DNA of 64,000 bases from Barthelona sp. PCE (Eukaryota; Metamonada: BaSk clade), in contig JAUFOR010000005.1 of assembly GCA_040285745.1 (NCBI GenBank), positions 496,001 through 560,000 on the forward strand. The letters are read 5' to 3'. Shown here in pieces: positions 28,691-38,795 of the stretch. How positions within the stretch are numbered: position 1 is the first letter of the stretch; the number at the start of each line of letters is the position of its first letter. The notes below the pieces were generated by a model that did not search any database, was not told the origin of the DNA, and saw only the letters and a program-made list of their open reading frames with translations. The translations under genes and the position numbers were made by a program.

Positions 28691-30379
28691 ATGCCAGAAT
28701 TGCCTACGGACGACCTTATCGATCGTGAACTAACTAATCCGGGTGTACTGCCTGCGCCGGTACGTCTTGAGTTTATTGAACCTGCTGTCAAGAACCTAGA
28801 CATTGATTTGTGCGTCCGCCTGTCAGACAAGACCGCCATTACAACCAACGAGTACCCCCTTGCTGATCGCCTCATTCATGCCTATCATCGCCGCCAAGAA
28901 ATTCTGCATCAACGCAGAGCCGCTGGCATCAACAAGATGAAGCGTATCGAGGACATTGAGGACGAACGCATGCGCGAGTACCACAATTTATCACTTGCAC
29001 TTCGAAACAAGATGATGAGAGCAATGAATAATCGCAACCGTTACATGATGCAACGCACCGCATTTGCTCGCCGCCAGCTCAACCGTGTCATCGATGCTGA
29101 GACCAGCCGCATCCAGCAATCCATGAAACGCAAGTCAAATCACATCAACAAGATGAACAGGGAGTACAGCGCTAGTATCCGTCGCCATCACTTCAGACAG
29201 ATATACAGCCTCCGTTGGAGTGAAATGTGCATCCGCGCGAAGAGGGCTGCAAACAACGTTATTACTCGGTTGAATGAAATTCATCACAAAACCAACCTTA
29301 AACAATCCCGAGCTTTACTCAACCACATCGACTACATCGAGTCGGTCCGCGCTAAGGGGCTCAGAACAATCAATCGTTGTCAGTACGTCCGCTCTCAGAA
29401 CGAGCTCCGCTGTCTTGCCAAACGAGAGGCTCTCACAAAGTCTCTCGCTCAGGCCGATAATAGACGTGCGGCTGCTCTTGAAGCCGTTAAGCTTAAGGGT
29501 CACTTCGTCGTCACACGTGTTATTTCGGTTCGAACAGAGCGTCGAAACCGCATTTTCCAGTTGATGGAGAAGTCTCAGCTTAACCAAACCACTGCGCTCC
29601 TCCGTCGTAACAAACAACGCAGCAAACGTATCAGTTTCGCGCAGATGCAACTCCAACGCGGTAAGGATGTTGCCAGACGCATTGAACAGAGGCGTGAGCG
29701 TCTCATCGAAAACTACTTCTCCAAACTCCACAAGGCTTCCTTCAACCGTCAGTGTCAGGAGGAGAAAAGCCTCCGTTTCGCACGCATGGTTCTTCAGCGC
29801 AACGATATCTGGAAGTACAAGGCCAAGAAGCAGCAACAAACCGCAATGTTGGACTGGTGGGATTTGATGCACGCAGCCGACAACCGCCGTGACGCAGCAA
29901 TCACCGTCGTCATCATCAAGGCCCGCGAGTGCTCGCATCGCGTCGCTATCGCTCGAAACAAGCGTAAAATGTCAATCGAGAAACTTAAGCAGACTATCAT
30001 TAAGAAGCAATCGGAAGCTCACAAGCGCCGAATGGGCATCCGCAACAAGATGTTGAGAAGGATCGAGAGCCACCTTTGCCGCGTCCAGGCACGCCATAAT
30101 TTTGCTCTCACCAAAAAATATCGCAAGAGAAATGCTTTGCTGAAGAAGCTCACCATCGCCAAGGCCGTACGCACCAAGCATCTCGACGAAATTGTCCATA
30201 AGGCACGTTCCAGCTATCGTATCCCTGACAATACTGAAATCACTGCTCTCGAACGCAACAAGGCACGTAAGGCCATTGAAGCTGGGCTTATTCACGCCAA
30301 CAATCGTCGCCAGGAAATCCTTAACCTGCGTATCCTCAAGGCGCGTAAGATGCAACGTCATTCCTCCTTCACATTCTAA
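28691..30379 (+). CDS. Arg-rich helical repeat protein, probably cytoskeletal
   Basis: 562 residues from the ATG at 28691, chosen because it follows a pyrimidine-rich stretch (TTTTCTGTCCCTATTC); an in-frame ATG at 28646 is possible. The protein is one long basic helix with no membrane segment. A loose motif recurs along it: AYHRRQEILHQRR near the start, AQADNRRAAALEAVKLK, HAADNRRDAAITVVIIKAR and HANNRRQEILNLRILKARK at the end. The N-(K/R)-R-x-A/E-x-x pattern resembles the helical repeats of stathmin-type tubulin-binding proteins; that link is inference. Codon use is GC-rich compared with the flanking genes. It sits between two related MFS genes. Confidence 0.8.
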   Translation: MPELPTDDLIDRELTNPGVLPAPVRLEFIEPAVKNLDIDLCVRLSDKTAITTNEYPLADRLIHAYHRRQEILHQRRAAGINKMKRIEDIEDERMREYHNLSLALRNKMMRAMNNRNRYMMQRTAFARRQLNRVIDAETSRIQQSMKRKSNHINKMNREYSASIRRHHFRQIYSLRWSEMCIRAKRAANNVITRLNEIHHKTNLKQSRALLNHIDYIESVRAKGLRTINRCQYVRSQNELRCLAKREALTKSLAQADNRRAAALEAVKLKGHFVVTRVISVRTERRNRIFQLMEKSQLNQTTALLRRNKQRSKRISFAQMQLQRGKDVARRIEQRRERLIENYFSKLHKASFNRQCQEEKSLRFARMVLQRNDIWKYKAKKQQQTAMLDWWDLMHAADNRRDAAITVVIIKARECSHRVAIARNKRKMSIEKLKQTIIKKQSEAHKRRMGIRNKMLRRIESHLCRVQARHNFALTKKYRKRNALLKKLTIAKAVRTKHLDEIVHKARSSYRIPDNTEITALERNKARKAIEAGLIHANNRRQEILNLRILKARKMQRHSSFTF

Positions 30380-30423
30380 TAAAACTCTTTTCTATCCCAA
30401 TTCGTTGTAATCTATTACCAAAA

Positions 30424-31728
30424 TTATATAGAGTTCTCTTTCTCGTCGTCTTCGAGCACAGATCGGTACTTTGCAATCGAAATAACAACAGGAACGCAAG
30501 AAACAAACCCCAACACACCTACTATCCAAAAGGAACTGGTTCTATCAACAATCCAGCCTACGACTGGCTCAATGACAATGAGTGCACTGGCCTTCACCTG
30601 GTTTTCAATGGATAGAGCTGTGCTTCCTAAAGAACTGGAAACGAAAATATCAAATCTCGATAAGTGCAACGGTCTGAACGAATTATAGTGTAAAAACAGC
30701 AACATATAAAGCGCGATACCCGCGATTGTCCAGTCCACGAATATCACAATAGAAATAATACAATAAACTGTGGTACAGAACCACCATAGCATCTCAACCG
30801 CTTCGTTTTCAGATCGCTTCTTCTTCAAGTATGCACCTAATCGTGATGCGATGGCGCCAATCATGTTCAATATACAGTATACTATGCCCATAAACACTGC
30901 TACCTGATTCTTTGAGTTCTCAAAAATTGAAATATGCTGAACTACACTTAGCAGAACAAATGTCTCAACTAGAGGCTGTATATACTGTTTAGCGATGCCA
31001 AACGCTGTCCCGGAGCACACTGACTCGAATAAAAGACGCCTAATCGAACTTTTGGAGAACATCAGCTTGAATGCAGAAGCAAAACTTGACCACACAGGTT
31101 CCTTTTTCCTCTTCTCCCTTTCCTGCTCATCTCCATCAACATGCTTCGGATACGTCATGATGTTTATGATATTAAGAAAATAGGGCAGCACAGATGCGTA
31201 CCAAACGATGTTATAGTCACCATTTGAAAAAATTACGATAATCGGGGAAACCACTGCAGTTGCTGCAGAGCTTATTTTCGCCCAGGAGCGCACCGCACCG
31301 TACAGTTCCGTCCTTCTGTGCTGCTGTCCTACATGAACTAAGTGTGCAAACTGCATACTTTTTGCAGTTCCAGATAAAAACGCTGCGCCAACCGAAAATA
31401 GCACCATAGCCAACATCAACACACTGTAAGAACTGGATTTACCAAACAAAATAAACGAAACAATATAACAAAGCAAAGAGAAAATCATACAGTTCTTACG
31501 TCCAACGTACACGTCTGCCAGTAGCCCTGTGGGGATTTCTAACACCGTGGTAACAATATCACCCACTGAATAAAGAATACCAACTTGGAAAAAGGAAAGA
31601 CCTTTGCTTAACCATGATAAAACCTTGAAAGCATCAAAGAACCGCATGTTCTTGAGAAACCCATACAAAAGAAATCGCTTCATGTTTCGAAAGAGGTGAA
31701 TAAAACTGAAACGGATGACAGGTTTCAT
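30424..31728 (-). CDS. MFS transporter, paralog of the one at 26-27.7 kb
   Basis: 434 residues with about 12 hydrophobic segments. It shares long stretches with the other MFS protein: FDAFKVLSWLSKGLSF, VLEIPTGLLADV, SFRPLHLSRFD and STALSIENQ, each with a near-identical counterpart. It lacks the polylysine and acidic tail and ends in a short charged tail (EDDEKENSI). The ATG at 31728 opens the frame, but the ATG at 31683 (MKRFLLYGFLKN) aligns with the paralog's start and is preceded by CACCTCTTTCG, so the shorter form is equally possible. The P-T-G-x-x-A-D loop motif is of bacterial type. Substrate unknown. Confidence 0.85.
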   Translation of the reverse strand: MKPVIRFSFIHLFRNMKRFLLYGFLKNMRFFDAFKVLSWLSKGLSFFQVGILYSVGDIVTTVLEIPTGLLADVYVGRKNCMIFSLLCYIVSFILFGKSSSYSVLMLAMVLFSVGAAFLSGTAKSMQFAHLVHVGQQHRRTELYGAVRSWAKISSAATAVVSPIIVIFSNGDYNIVWYASVLPYFLNIINIMTYPKHVDGDEQEREKRKKEPVWSSFASAFKLMFSKSSIRRLLFESVCSGTAFGIAKQYIQPLVETFVLLSVVQHISIFENSKNQVAVFMGIVYCILNMIGAIASRLGAYLKKKRSENEAVEMLWWFCTTVYCIISIVIFVDWTIAGIALYMLLFLHYNSFRPLHLSRFDIFVSSSLGSTALSIENQVKASALIVIEPVVGWIVDRTSSFWIVGVLGFVSCVPVVISIAKYRSVLEDDEKENSI

Positions 31729-31760
31729 AAATCAAACATAACGTACTTTATTATCACTCA

Positions 31761-32402
31761 CTACTCATCCTTATCCTTTTCCTTCTGCTTCTGGCTCTGA
31801 TTAGCTAAAATCAAACGTAAAATCTGCATGAAAACCTTTACGACAGAATAAAACAATTCTAAAGAAGCTTCATCAACAGTCATGTAAGATTTGCTCTCAA
31901 TTTCATCCAAAACAATAATGAAAAACGCCAATTCTCCAACTAAAGTTAAAAGATAATAACGGTTAAACATCATTCTAATACGGAAGAAAGAAACAAAATA
32001 AAGGATTGTGTAAGTCATGAGGGTCAGGCTGATGACAGCAGCAGCAGTGTAAGCTAATTTTCTCATCATAGTGCGATCACCGCGAATATAACCAACAACA
32101 ATACTGGTTAATACAATAATGGTATAGATGGCTGCGCTGCAGATGTAAGAAAGAAGCTGAGGACCCATACCAACAGCTGTGATACAACCAAAGGAAGCTG
32201 CAACAGAAATTAGTCTGTATTTTGACTTGAATGAGAGTCCCACAAAAAACATGGCGAGTGGGATGGAAACGTACCAGCGCAAAAAGAGATTGCCCATCAG
32301 AACAACTAGAAATACAGCCAACATCTGAATAACATTGCTGTACACGTTAGAGGCAAACGTGTAGCCTTCTGATGCGACGTGTTCGTGTGAATCTGAAACC
32401 AT
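31761..32402 (-). CDS. Bax inhibitor-1 / TMBIM family membrane protein
   Basis: 213 residues, the usual size for the TMBIM family of ER or Golgi calcium-leak and cell-death-suppressing proteins. About six or seven hydrophobic segments follow each other closely. The late LLTLVGELAFFIIVLDEIESK segment is where the family has its Y-D-T-Q type acidic motif. The C-terminus, with an aliphatic helix (FMQILRLILANQSQ) followed by a Lys/Glu tail (KQKEKDKDE), matches the shape of the family's C-terminal end. The central AVGMGPQLL resembles the family's small-residue helix. The match is by architecture and short motifs, so the assignment is probable, not certain. Confidence 0.65.
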   Translation of the reverse strand: MVSDSHEHVASEGYTFASNVYSNVIQMLAVFLVVLMGNLFLRWYVSIPLAMFFVGLSFKSKYRLISVAASFGCITAVGMGPQLLSYICSAAIYTIIVLTSIVVGYIRGDRTMMRKLAYTAAAVISLTLMTYTILYFVSFFRIRMMFNRYYLLTLVGELAFFIIVLDEIESKSYMTVDEASLELFYSVVKVFMQILRLILANQSQKQKEKDKDE

Positions 32403-32558
32403 ACTACCAAAAACAAATGCGTAAAAGGTAAAGATATGAAAAACAAGTTGTTAGACCTTTCTTTCCTCCTTACAACTCACTGTATTAAGCAGTACCTCGT
32501 CCTAGACACCCTACATACTTCGATTATTAACCGATTCACAGCTTATTTGGGCTAAACA

Positions 32559-33899
32559 ATGAAAGATAACAAACGCTTTAAGGTAGAGTTAGAGCCACCC
32601 ATTGACGGACAGAAAGTAGAAGCGAAGCGGGCAAAGCGTGACACACAAATCCACCATCCGCGTGCGAGAAAAGCCAGCGAATTTTTGGATGATGTAGACG
32701 TTCATGCTGCTCAATTGGATGCCCCTTTATTCTTTAAGCGCCGCGATCCAAACACAACTCTTAGACAATATGACATGGACGAAGCTGACGCTGTTTTTTG
32801 TGATGAAAATGAGCTAGATTATGATCTTTTTGAACGTATTATTGCAGAATTTGAGTACTTTGCGTTCCTTACCCGACGCCATGAAGCCAAAAAGAGCAGA
32901 ACAGATAAAAAAAAGAAACATTTATTAATCAACGAATATATTCCAAGTCTTGAAGATTGTCTTGATATATTCAATGTTGATTACGATGTCAATATAATGA
33001 GAATCATCTACCCACATTGGACTGAAAAGCGTAGTCGCAGTCTAAGATCACTCATTTATTACTATCATGTTTACCCTCCACCAACCCATAACATGTCTCA
33101 GTCTCAGGAGCTCTATGATCCTAGTAATGCGGGTTCTTTACAGTTCCGCGATCTACACATACACATTGGAGAGCTTGAGCATCTTACCAATCTTAACAAA
33201 AAAGTAGTGCATCGAGAAAACTTAAAACGCGATTTGTTCTTAAAAGAGCTTGAATTGATGCAAATTAGAGAAAAGAATGCGCTGCTGAACAGTACTATTA
33301 ATTCTGAAGGTGGTAGATCTTTCTCTAAATTTGAAACAGCTTTTAAAAATTTAACGTTTTTACCTACTTTGAATGATCAGTTACAGGAGAATTACAGCGT
33401 TTATCTCCCGTTCATTGAAGAGATATTGCGAAAGAAGCTCGATAATCAAGAAACTGAACTTGAGATTAAGCAAGAAAGTGTAGAAAAACTTGAACTTGAA
33501 GACAGCAAAGATTTACAACTTTTCCGTGTACTCAAGTTACGCCAATTCTTTATTTCTGGGTCTGGGGATTACCAAAAACTTTTTTCTGATTTAGATCTAA
33601 AGAATGATGAAGTAGATTTGATTGAGCCACCGTATGTCGTTGATGCTTACTGTGAGGAGTTTGATTCACATGAATTCTGGAGTGAGTTGCTCCGTGGCAT
33701 TGATAAAATAGAAGCTACTGGACAACCTTCATTTGAAAATTTGTTTTTAGCAGAAATCTTTCATAACAGGCTGCGTATTGATATATATATTGCTGAAGCT
33801 GAATTATCTCATGGAATACCTATGGTTAAGGTAACAAATTCTGTTTTTGCTCGAAGATTAGCAATTTTATTAAACATATGCAAAAGAGGTTATTCATAA
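32559..33899 (+). CDS. enhancer of polycomb-like protein (EPL1 family)
   Basis: 446 residues. The N-terminal part has TLRQYDMDEADAVFCDE followed by a short spacer and LDYDLFERIIAEFE, which fits the EPL1 domain pattern (Y-D-M-D-x-x-D...L...F-E-x-I-x-x-x-E). Further on, IIYPHWTEKRSR fits the Y-x-x-W-x-x-K-R segment that follows in this family. EPL1 is a scaffold of the NuA4/TIP60 histone acetyltransferase complex in the nucleus; the same domain occurs in BRPF and JADE proteins, but no PHD finger is seen here, which favours EPL1. The N-terminus is Lys/Arg-rich (EAKRAKRDTQ) and could carry the nuclear signal. The C-terminal 250 residues are charged and unassigned. Confidence 0.6.
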   Translation: MKDNKRFKVELEPPIDGQKVEAKRAKRDTQIHHPRARKASEFLDDVDVHAAQLDAPLFFKRRDPNTTLRQYDMDEADAVFCDENELDYDLFERIIAEFEYFAFLTRRHEAKKSRTDKKKKHLLINEYIPSLEDCLDIFNVDYDVNIMRIIYPHWTEKRSRSLRSLIYYYHVYPPPTHNMSQSQELYDPSNAGSLQFRDLHIHIGELEHLTNLNKKVVHRENLKRDLFLKELELMQIREKNALLNSTINSEGGRSFSKFETAFKNLTFLPTLNDQLQENYSVYLPFIEEILRKKLDNQETELEIKQESVEKLELEDSKDLQLFRVLKLRQFFISGSGDYQKLFSDLDLKNDEVDLIEPPYVVDAYCEEFDSHEFWSELLRGIDKIEATGQPSFENLFLAEIFHNRLRIDIYIAEAELSHGIPMVKVTNSVFARRLAILLNICKRGYS

Positions 33900-33932
33900 A
33901 AAAAAAAATTAGTAAAAAATTGTGCAAAATTC

Positions 33933-35885
33933 TTACTTCAACTCTGTAAATGCTGTAAATTGCTGAAGATGGCAATTTTGAAGAAAATCAGTCACATGAT
34001 AATTCAACTCTTCATATCCAAATTCTGTACACTCATCATTTAATCTTAAAATTTCCATACTAAAATGCAAATTGCTCAAAATCTTCCAGTAATAGACTAG
34101 CACAAACGGTTTAGGTGAATAATAATTGGAGCATCCGAAAACATCATTGTTAACATCTGGTGGCTCAACAATATTAATATCTCCCAATGTACCGATGACG
34201 TACAGCTGTTCCTGGATATAAACGGCGCCCGGTGCGACAAATACCGGATCAAAAGGTGTGTCATACGAAGCCAAAACTTTGAACTCCAATTTCTCTGTAT
34301 CCTTATTAAAAAGTATATGACAACAATTATTTTTATCGTTATAATCTGATTTTATATTCACAATAACTTCCTCTGCTGCATAATCATTGCAAAGAAGAAA
34401 ATATATACTGCAATCACCGTATAAAAAATCAAAAGCAAAAGTTCTTTCCATTATAATGTTCATTTCTTCATCAAAAACAAATAATTTCAGTGTATCTTTG
34501 TAGGCTACCCAAAGATAATTATCTACAAGATCACAAAATTGATTATATCCAACTGATACATCTTTAACAAACAACTCTCGAAAAAATACTTCTTTCACGA
34601 TAACATATTTGTTAAATAGCATAGGCTTACACCCTCTATCCTCAAAAGTTGTGGGCAACTGTGCCAGTTCTTCATCATCAATGTATAAATGATATGAATT
34701 CTCTGATCTGGTAACATAACATATCTTCCAAGCCTCTTCATCCTTATCATAAAACCTCGTTACCTTACACAACTTAACTTTCTCTCCTGTATCAGAGGAC
34801 CTAATGACAGTGAGTGTATTATCATAAAAATCCCAAAATAATTGACCTAATAGAAAATTTTTTGCCATAAAATGACTTAAAATTGGTTTATACGAGTTAC
34901 AGATAACAAAAGAGGCCCTTGCCGCGTCCTTTATGAGCGGGAAAAGACCAGATGTCTCTCTTTGATTGATACCACCCTGATGAAACAATTGCTCATTCAG
35001 TAACAGCAAATCACAACATGGTATACATACCTCGTCATGGGTATAGTAATCTGTCTTCTGTGAGATGAATACTTTTGCTGATCTTAAGTCAAAACTATTG
35101 TTTTTAAGTATAAAAAATAATTTTTGAAAACGAAAAAATGATTCTCCTTCAAGATAGACCGGAAATTCATACTCCAGTGGATTCTGCACATAAGAATCCC
35201 CTCTTAACTCACACTTCACATATCCTTCATCTGTTTTAACAACAAAACAACAGTCATTTGTTGTTCTATCCAATGAAACATATCTTACATCCTTTAACGG
35301 GTGATCTTCCACAATATACGGTTCTCCGGTGGGGGAAAAACGCAGTTCTAAAGCGATGGATTCTTTAGTTATTAAATAAACATAACCTTCCTGAACAAAT
35401 ATTTCCAAATTATCAATATTTAATTCCAATTCATATGTCTTTTGTTCCATAAGATCAACTACACACAGCGTTTTGTCGCCGCTGTCAGTGATATACACCC
35501 ATAAATTCTCATTTAAAAGCTTTCCATAAGAGAACACACACGGAATACGAATTTCTTTCCAAAGAACAACTTGATTATCAATGAATTTGTATAAGAGAAG
35601 TAACATTGTGTATGATGGATGGTCGAATGACTCTCTGAATATAGAGCATTGATATAAAATCTCACTATCAAGCAAACTTACCCGTAAACCCTTTGTGCTG
35701 TACAATGATACAACATCATCATCTGATATCAGCTTTTTGTCTGGTACCGGAACGATTCTGGTCTCATCTATCCGGTAAACATCGCATTTGTTATCCATTT
35801 CTTTTGAAGTTACAACTAGATCTTTGGATCCGTTAATATAGCGAAAAGAAAAACGTTCTGAGTGCTGAATGTAGGTCTGTGGCAT
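33933..35885 (-). CDS. divergent beta-propeller-like protein
   Basis: 650 residues with no hydrophobic helix. The sequence alternates short beta-strand-like segments and turns (for example KTLCVVDLMEQKTYELELN, EGYVYLITKESIALELRF, LYVIGTLGDINIVEP), as expected for a propeller, but WD or Kelch signature residues are not regular. It is AT-rich and similar in style to the genes at 40978 and 50235 and to the N-terminal part of the kinase fusion gene. Its stop lies 34 nt from the stop of the convergent EPL1-like gene. TTTCCTTTTTCGG lies about 15 nt before the ATG. Function unknown. Confidence 0.75.
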   Translation of the reverse strand: MPQTYIQHSERFSFRYINGSKDLVVTSKEMDNKCDVYRIDETRIVPVPDKKLISDDDVVSLYSTKGLRVSLLDSEILYQCSIFRESFDHPSYTMLLLLYKFIDNQVVLWKEIRIPCVFSYGKLLNENLWVYITDSGDKTLCVVDLMEQKTYELELNIDNLEIFVQEGYVYLITKESIALELRFSPTGEPYIVEDHPLKDVRYVSLDRTTNDCCFVVKTDEGYVKCELRGDSYVQNPLEYEFPVYLEGESFFRFQKLFFILKNNSFDLRSAKVFISQKTDYYTHDEVCIPCCDLLLLNEQLFHQGGINQRETSGLFPLIKDAARASFVICNSYKPILSHFMAKNFLLGQLFWDFYDNTLTVIRSSDTGEKVKLCKVTRFYDKDEEAWKICYVTRSENSYHLYIDDEELAQLPTTFEDRGCKPMLFNKYVIVKEVFFRELFVKDVSVGYNQFCDLVDNYLWVAYKDTLKLFVFDEEMNIIMERTFAFDFLYGDCSIYFLLCNDYAAEEVIVNIKSDYNDKNNCCHILFNKDTEKLEFKVLASYDTPFDPVFVAPGAVYIQEQLYVIGTLGDINIVEPPDVNNDVFGCSNYYSPKPFVLVYYWKILSNLHFSMEILRLNDECTEFGYEELNYHVTDFLQNCHLQQFTAFTELK

Positions 35886-36070
35886 GCAAAAATCCCGAAA
35901 AAGGAAAAAAATGGGAAAACGGCGTTAAAAAAATTTACTGTGAAAACCCTGATCTTGTAGTTTTAACATGTATGGGAGTGCTCATTGGTGGCAATGCCTC
36001 TCCTTTATGAATAAATAGAGAAGCAAAAGTCGGCAAAAACATTTGCAATTACATTTATATCTACATTCAT

Positions 36071-36079
36071 CCTTTTTCC
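36071..36079 (+). promoter_or_regulatory. pyrimidine-rich initiator-like element of GNA1
   Basis: CCTTTTTCC lies 8 nt before the ATG at 36088; this proximity helps choose this ATG over the in-frame TTG at 36043. Confidence 0.45.
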
Positions 36080-36087
36080 TTCAGTTG

Positions 36088-36537
36088 ATGTCAATTCTCA
36101 TCCGCCTTTGTGAACCGGACGACTTCAATTCTGGGCATCTTTCAATTCTGGGGCAACTTTCTGATACAGTGAGTAATATCTCTAAAGACAAGTATTCCAA
36201 CCGTTTAACAACGTTATATTCTCAGAAATGTTTTGTCTTTGTTGCTATTGATAACAGAAGAAATCGAGAAGATCGTATCGTCGGATCAGCAACCATAATG
36301 CTTGAATCCAAACTTATTCATGAGTGTGGAGCAGTTGGACATATTGAAGACGTGGTTGTGCGCGAGGGAATGAGAGGGCTTGGTATTGGAAGGCTATTAG
36401 TCGCACATTTAATTAATTTCGCACGTCAAAACGGGGCTTATAAATGTATTCTTGACTGTGCGACGCATAATATTCCGTTTTACAAGCGTTGTGGGTTGGA
36501 GACCAAGGAACACCACATGGCAATGTATTTTGAATAA
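36088..36537 (+). CDS. GNA1: glucosamine 6-phosphate N-acetyltransferase
   Basis: Acetylates glucosamine 6-phosphate with acetyl-CoA (EC 2.3.1.4), the second step from fructose 6-phosphate toward UDP-GlcNAc used for N-glycans, GPI anchors and chitin. At 149 residues it is a single GNAT domain, as in yeast and animals. Family marks: IRLCEPDDF at the start, LGQLSDT, the substrate-region block GHIEDVVV (residues about 84-91) and the acetyl-CoA P-loop RGLGIGRLLV (about 96-105), then FYKRCGL near the C-terminus, which matches the F-Y-K-K-x-G end of the family. The ATG at 36088 is the first in the frame and follows CCTTTTTCC. Confidence 0.93.
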   Translation: MSILIRLCEPDDFNSGHLSILGQLSDTVSNISKDKYSNRLTTLYSQKCFVFVAIDNRRNREDRIVGSATIMLESKLIHECGAVGHIEDVVVREGMRGLGIGRLLVAHLINFARQNGAYKCILDCATHNIPFYKRCGLETKEHHMAMYFE

Positions 36538-36599
36538 TTGGATAACTGTAAATAAAGGGGATATCAAAATGAAACAAATTTTTGACATATGCTACACTT

Positions 36600-37406
36600 T
36601 TATTCATCAGTTTGATCCCGTTGAGCAGCAATAGTCTCGAACTTTTGCAGCTCAGCCATCAATTCCTCTTCCATACGCTGCAAACGAGCATTCTTTCTCT
36701 TTAATTTCTCCTTCTTCTGTAAATCACGAATATCACGCTCATGACGCATACTCTGACATTCCTTCTGGCGGGATAGAATCCTCTGCTCCTCCTTTTCATA
36801 AAAACGCTGACGATCACGTTGGAACTCCTGCTTACGTTCTTTAACTGCTTCAATACGTCTCTGTCTTTCACGTTCACGAATACTTCGCTGTGTAGTCTTC
36901 TTATTCCTGATTGAGGCTGCACGGTTGGCTTTTAATGCCTCAACCTTTTCCTTACTCTTACGTGCTTCCAACTCAATCTTTTGTTTCTCCCTTCTATTCA
37001 ATCTTATCCGCTCTTCACGTTCGATTTCCTCCTGGCGACGACGTTTTTTCTCCATAGCCATACGTTTCAAACGTTTTTGATGTTTACGTTCCTCCTCTTC
37101 TTTAGCAGCTTTTTCTTCTGCTAAACGACGAACTAACTCTTCTTTCTTGCGCCGAAGATGCCTGACACGGTTGGATGTTAGTCGTGCCTGCTGTTCCTCC
37201 ATGATATACTGCTTTGAAGGAGAAGTTGTTGCAGTATGTGCGAATCTTGGACTTTGGGGGGTTGTTGGAGACTTGTTGCTCCTAATTCGCTTTGCTGAAC
37301 GATTGGATCTTCCCGTAAATGATACACTATAAGGACTAGCTTCACTACTTGAATAAATTCCTGATCTAGATCCTGGTCTCTTGCCCTTCTTTGGTGTTTT
37401 GTACAT
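36600..37406 (-). CDS. basic coiled-coil protein
   Basis: 268 residues. The first 65 are a Ser/Arg/Pro-rich disordered region (TPKKGKRPGSRSG, SPTTPQSPRFAHT). From residue about 68 on the protein is a continuous Lys/Arg/Glu helix (RRKKEELVRRLAEEKAAKEE..., RERERQRRIEAVKERKQEF), typical of microtubule- or basal-body-associated coiled coils such as MAP7-like or CFAP45-like proteins, though no specific family can be named. TTTACCTTTTTAAAC precedes the ATG by about 35 nt. It lies next to the DAW1 gene, on the same strand, which fits but does not prove a ciliary role. Confidence 0.75.
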   Translation of the reverse strand: MYKTPKKGKRPGSRSGIYSSSEASPYSVSFTGRSNRSAKRIRSNKSPTTPQSPRFAHTATTSPSKQYIMEEQQARLTSNRVRHLRRKKEELVRRLAEEKAAKEEEERKHQKRLKRMAMEKKRRRQEEIEREERIRLNRREKQKIELEARKSKEKVEALKANRAASIRNKKTTQRSIRERERQRRIEAVKERKQEFQRDRQRFYEKEEQRILSRQKECQSMRHERDIRDLQKKEKLKRKNARLQRMEEELMAELQKFETIAAQRDQTDE

Positions 37407-37511
37407 GATACACGTTGGGGAACAATGAAAATAGTTTAAAAAGGTAAAAAAAATGAGAACAAGTCCAAGTCTTTCAAAAAATATATATCTTTTATTGTAA
37501 TAAAAAACTAA

Positions 37512-38756
37512 CTAATCCATCTTCCAAACGCGAACGGTATTATCCTGACTCGCTGTAATAACAGTTGTTCCTTGATAATTAAATGCACAACTAAAAATAT
37601 CATGCTGATGACCTTCCAAAACCTGCAAACACTGGCCTGTCTCGATGTCCCACAGCCTGCATGTGTGATCTGCTGAGGCACTAAGTATCTGATGCCCGCT
37701 GGGATTGAAAATGACACGTGACACCTCATTACTGTGGCCGATAAAAACGTGGATAAGCTCTCCTTCCAGTGTACATAGCCTGATCGTTCCGTCACCGCTG
37801 CACGTGGCAACTAACAAACCATTTGGACTAAATGTGATATCCAAAACTTCATTTGTATGACCCTGAATGATTGATAAACATTCACCTGTTCTACTATCCC
37901 AGATTCGGCTTGTATGATCCATTGAAGATGATGCGAGCATTGTTCCTGCGTAATTCCAACGACAGTTACTAATCTCCTGACTGTGACCGGCCAGAGTTAA
38001 AAGACACGATCCTGTTGCAATATCCCAGATACGACATGTACCATCGAACGATCCGCTCAACAGCTTCGTGCCCTGTGTGTTAAATGATAATGTTACAACT
38101 TCTTTTGCGTGTCCATATAAAGTATGAATCTCTTCACCAGTTTCAATATCCCAGATTTTGATGAGATGATCCATACTTCCAGTCGCCAATATATCACCCT
38201 GGGGCGCGAATGCCATACATACAATCTCTGCCTCATGGCCTTTCAATGTGAAAAGACACTCACCAGTGTTTGAATCCCAAATTTTTGTGAGGAAATCAAA
38301 TCCTCCTGTTGCGATCCGATCACCATATGGGTTGTTGAAAGACACGGCATACACCGCGTTATCGTGTCCTGTAAGGGTGAGCTGTTCGTTACCAGTCTCT
38401 GTATCAAAAACTTTTGACGTACAATCATATGATCCTGTAACGAAACGGTCTCCGTTCTTATTGAATGCTACGTTGGTCAGTGGCATCATGTGGCCCCTCA
38501 AAACCTTAAAGCAACTGAAGGTACCACCCTTTAACTCAAGTTGCTTCTCAAGAAGCTTCTCAATCATCAACCGGATTTGCTTCTTGCGCTTAGATCTGAT
38601 CTGAGACTCTGCTTGCAGTACCTGGGTGACTAGTGAATCAAGATTGCTGTTTTCATTCAAACTAAGCAGATCAATGCTCTTTGTCGCACCTGTATCATAC
38701 TCCAGGATAATGCCTGGTGGGAAATACCTAAGTAGGAACCTCTTAATCTTTGGCAT
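37512..38756 (-). CDS. DAW1: dynein assembly factor with WD repeats (DAW1/ODA16)
   Basis: Cargo adaptor that links outer-arm dyneins to the IFT train for import into cilia. The 414-residue length equals that of the family. The N-terminus [13 protein letters not shown], followed by KSIDLLSL, is the diagnostic DAW1 N-terminal segment, not a generic WD protein. Eight WD repeats follow from about residue 88 ([10 protein letters not shown]..., [21 protein letters not shown], ... [21 protein letters not shown]), matching the order and spacing of the family. The ATG at 38756 is the first in the frame; upstream only a GTG exists. TTTGTCCATTTC lies about 15 nt upstream as the initiator-like element. 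Confidence 0.95.
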   Translation of the reverse strand: MPKIKRFLLRYFPPGIILEYDTGATKSIDLLSLNENSNLDSLVTQVLQAESQIRSKRKKQIRLMIEKLLEKQLELKGGTFSCFKVLRGHMMPLTNVAFNKNGDRFVTGSYDCTSKVFDTETGNEQLTLTGHDNAVYAVSFNNPYGDRIATGGFDFLTKIWDSNTGECLFTLKGHEAEIVCMAFAPQGDILATGSMDHLIKIWDIETGEEIHTLYGHAKEVVTLSFNTQGTKLLSGSFDGTCRIWDIATGSCLLTLAGHSQEISNCRWNYAGTMLASSSMDHTSRIWDSRTGECLSIIQGHTNEVLDITFSPNGLLVATCSGDGTIRLCTLEGELIHVFIGHSNEVSRVIFNPSGHQILSASADHTCRLWDIETGQCLQVLEGHQHDIFSCAFNYQGTTVITASQDNTVRVWKMD

Positions 38757-38795
38757 AACAAAAAGAAATGGACAAAAAAACAAAAACACATTTTT

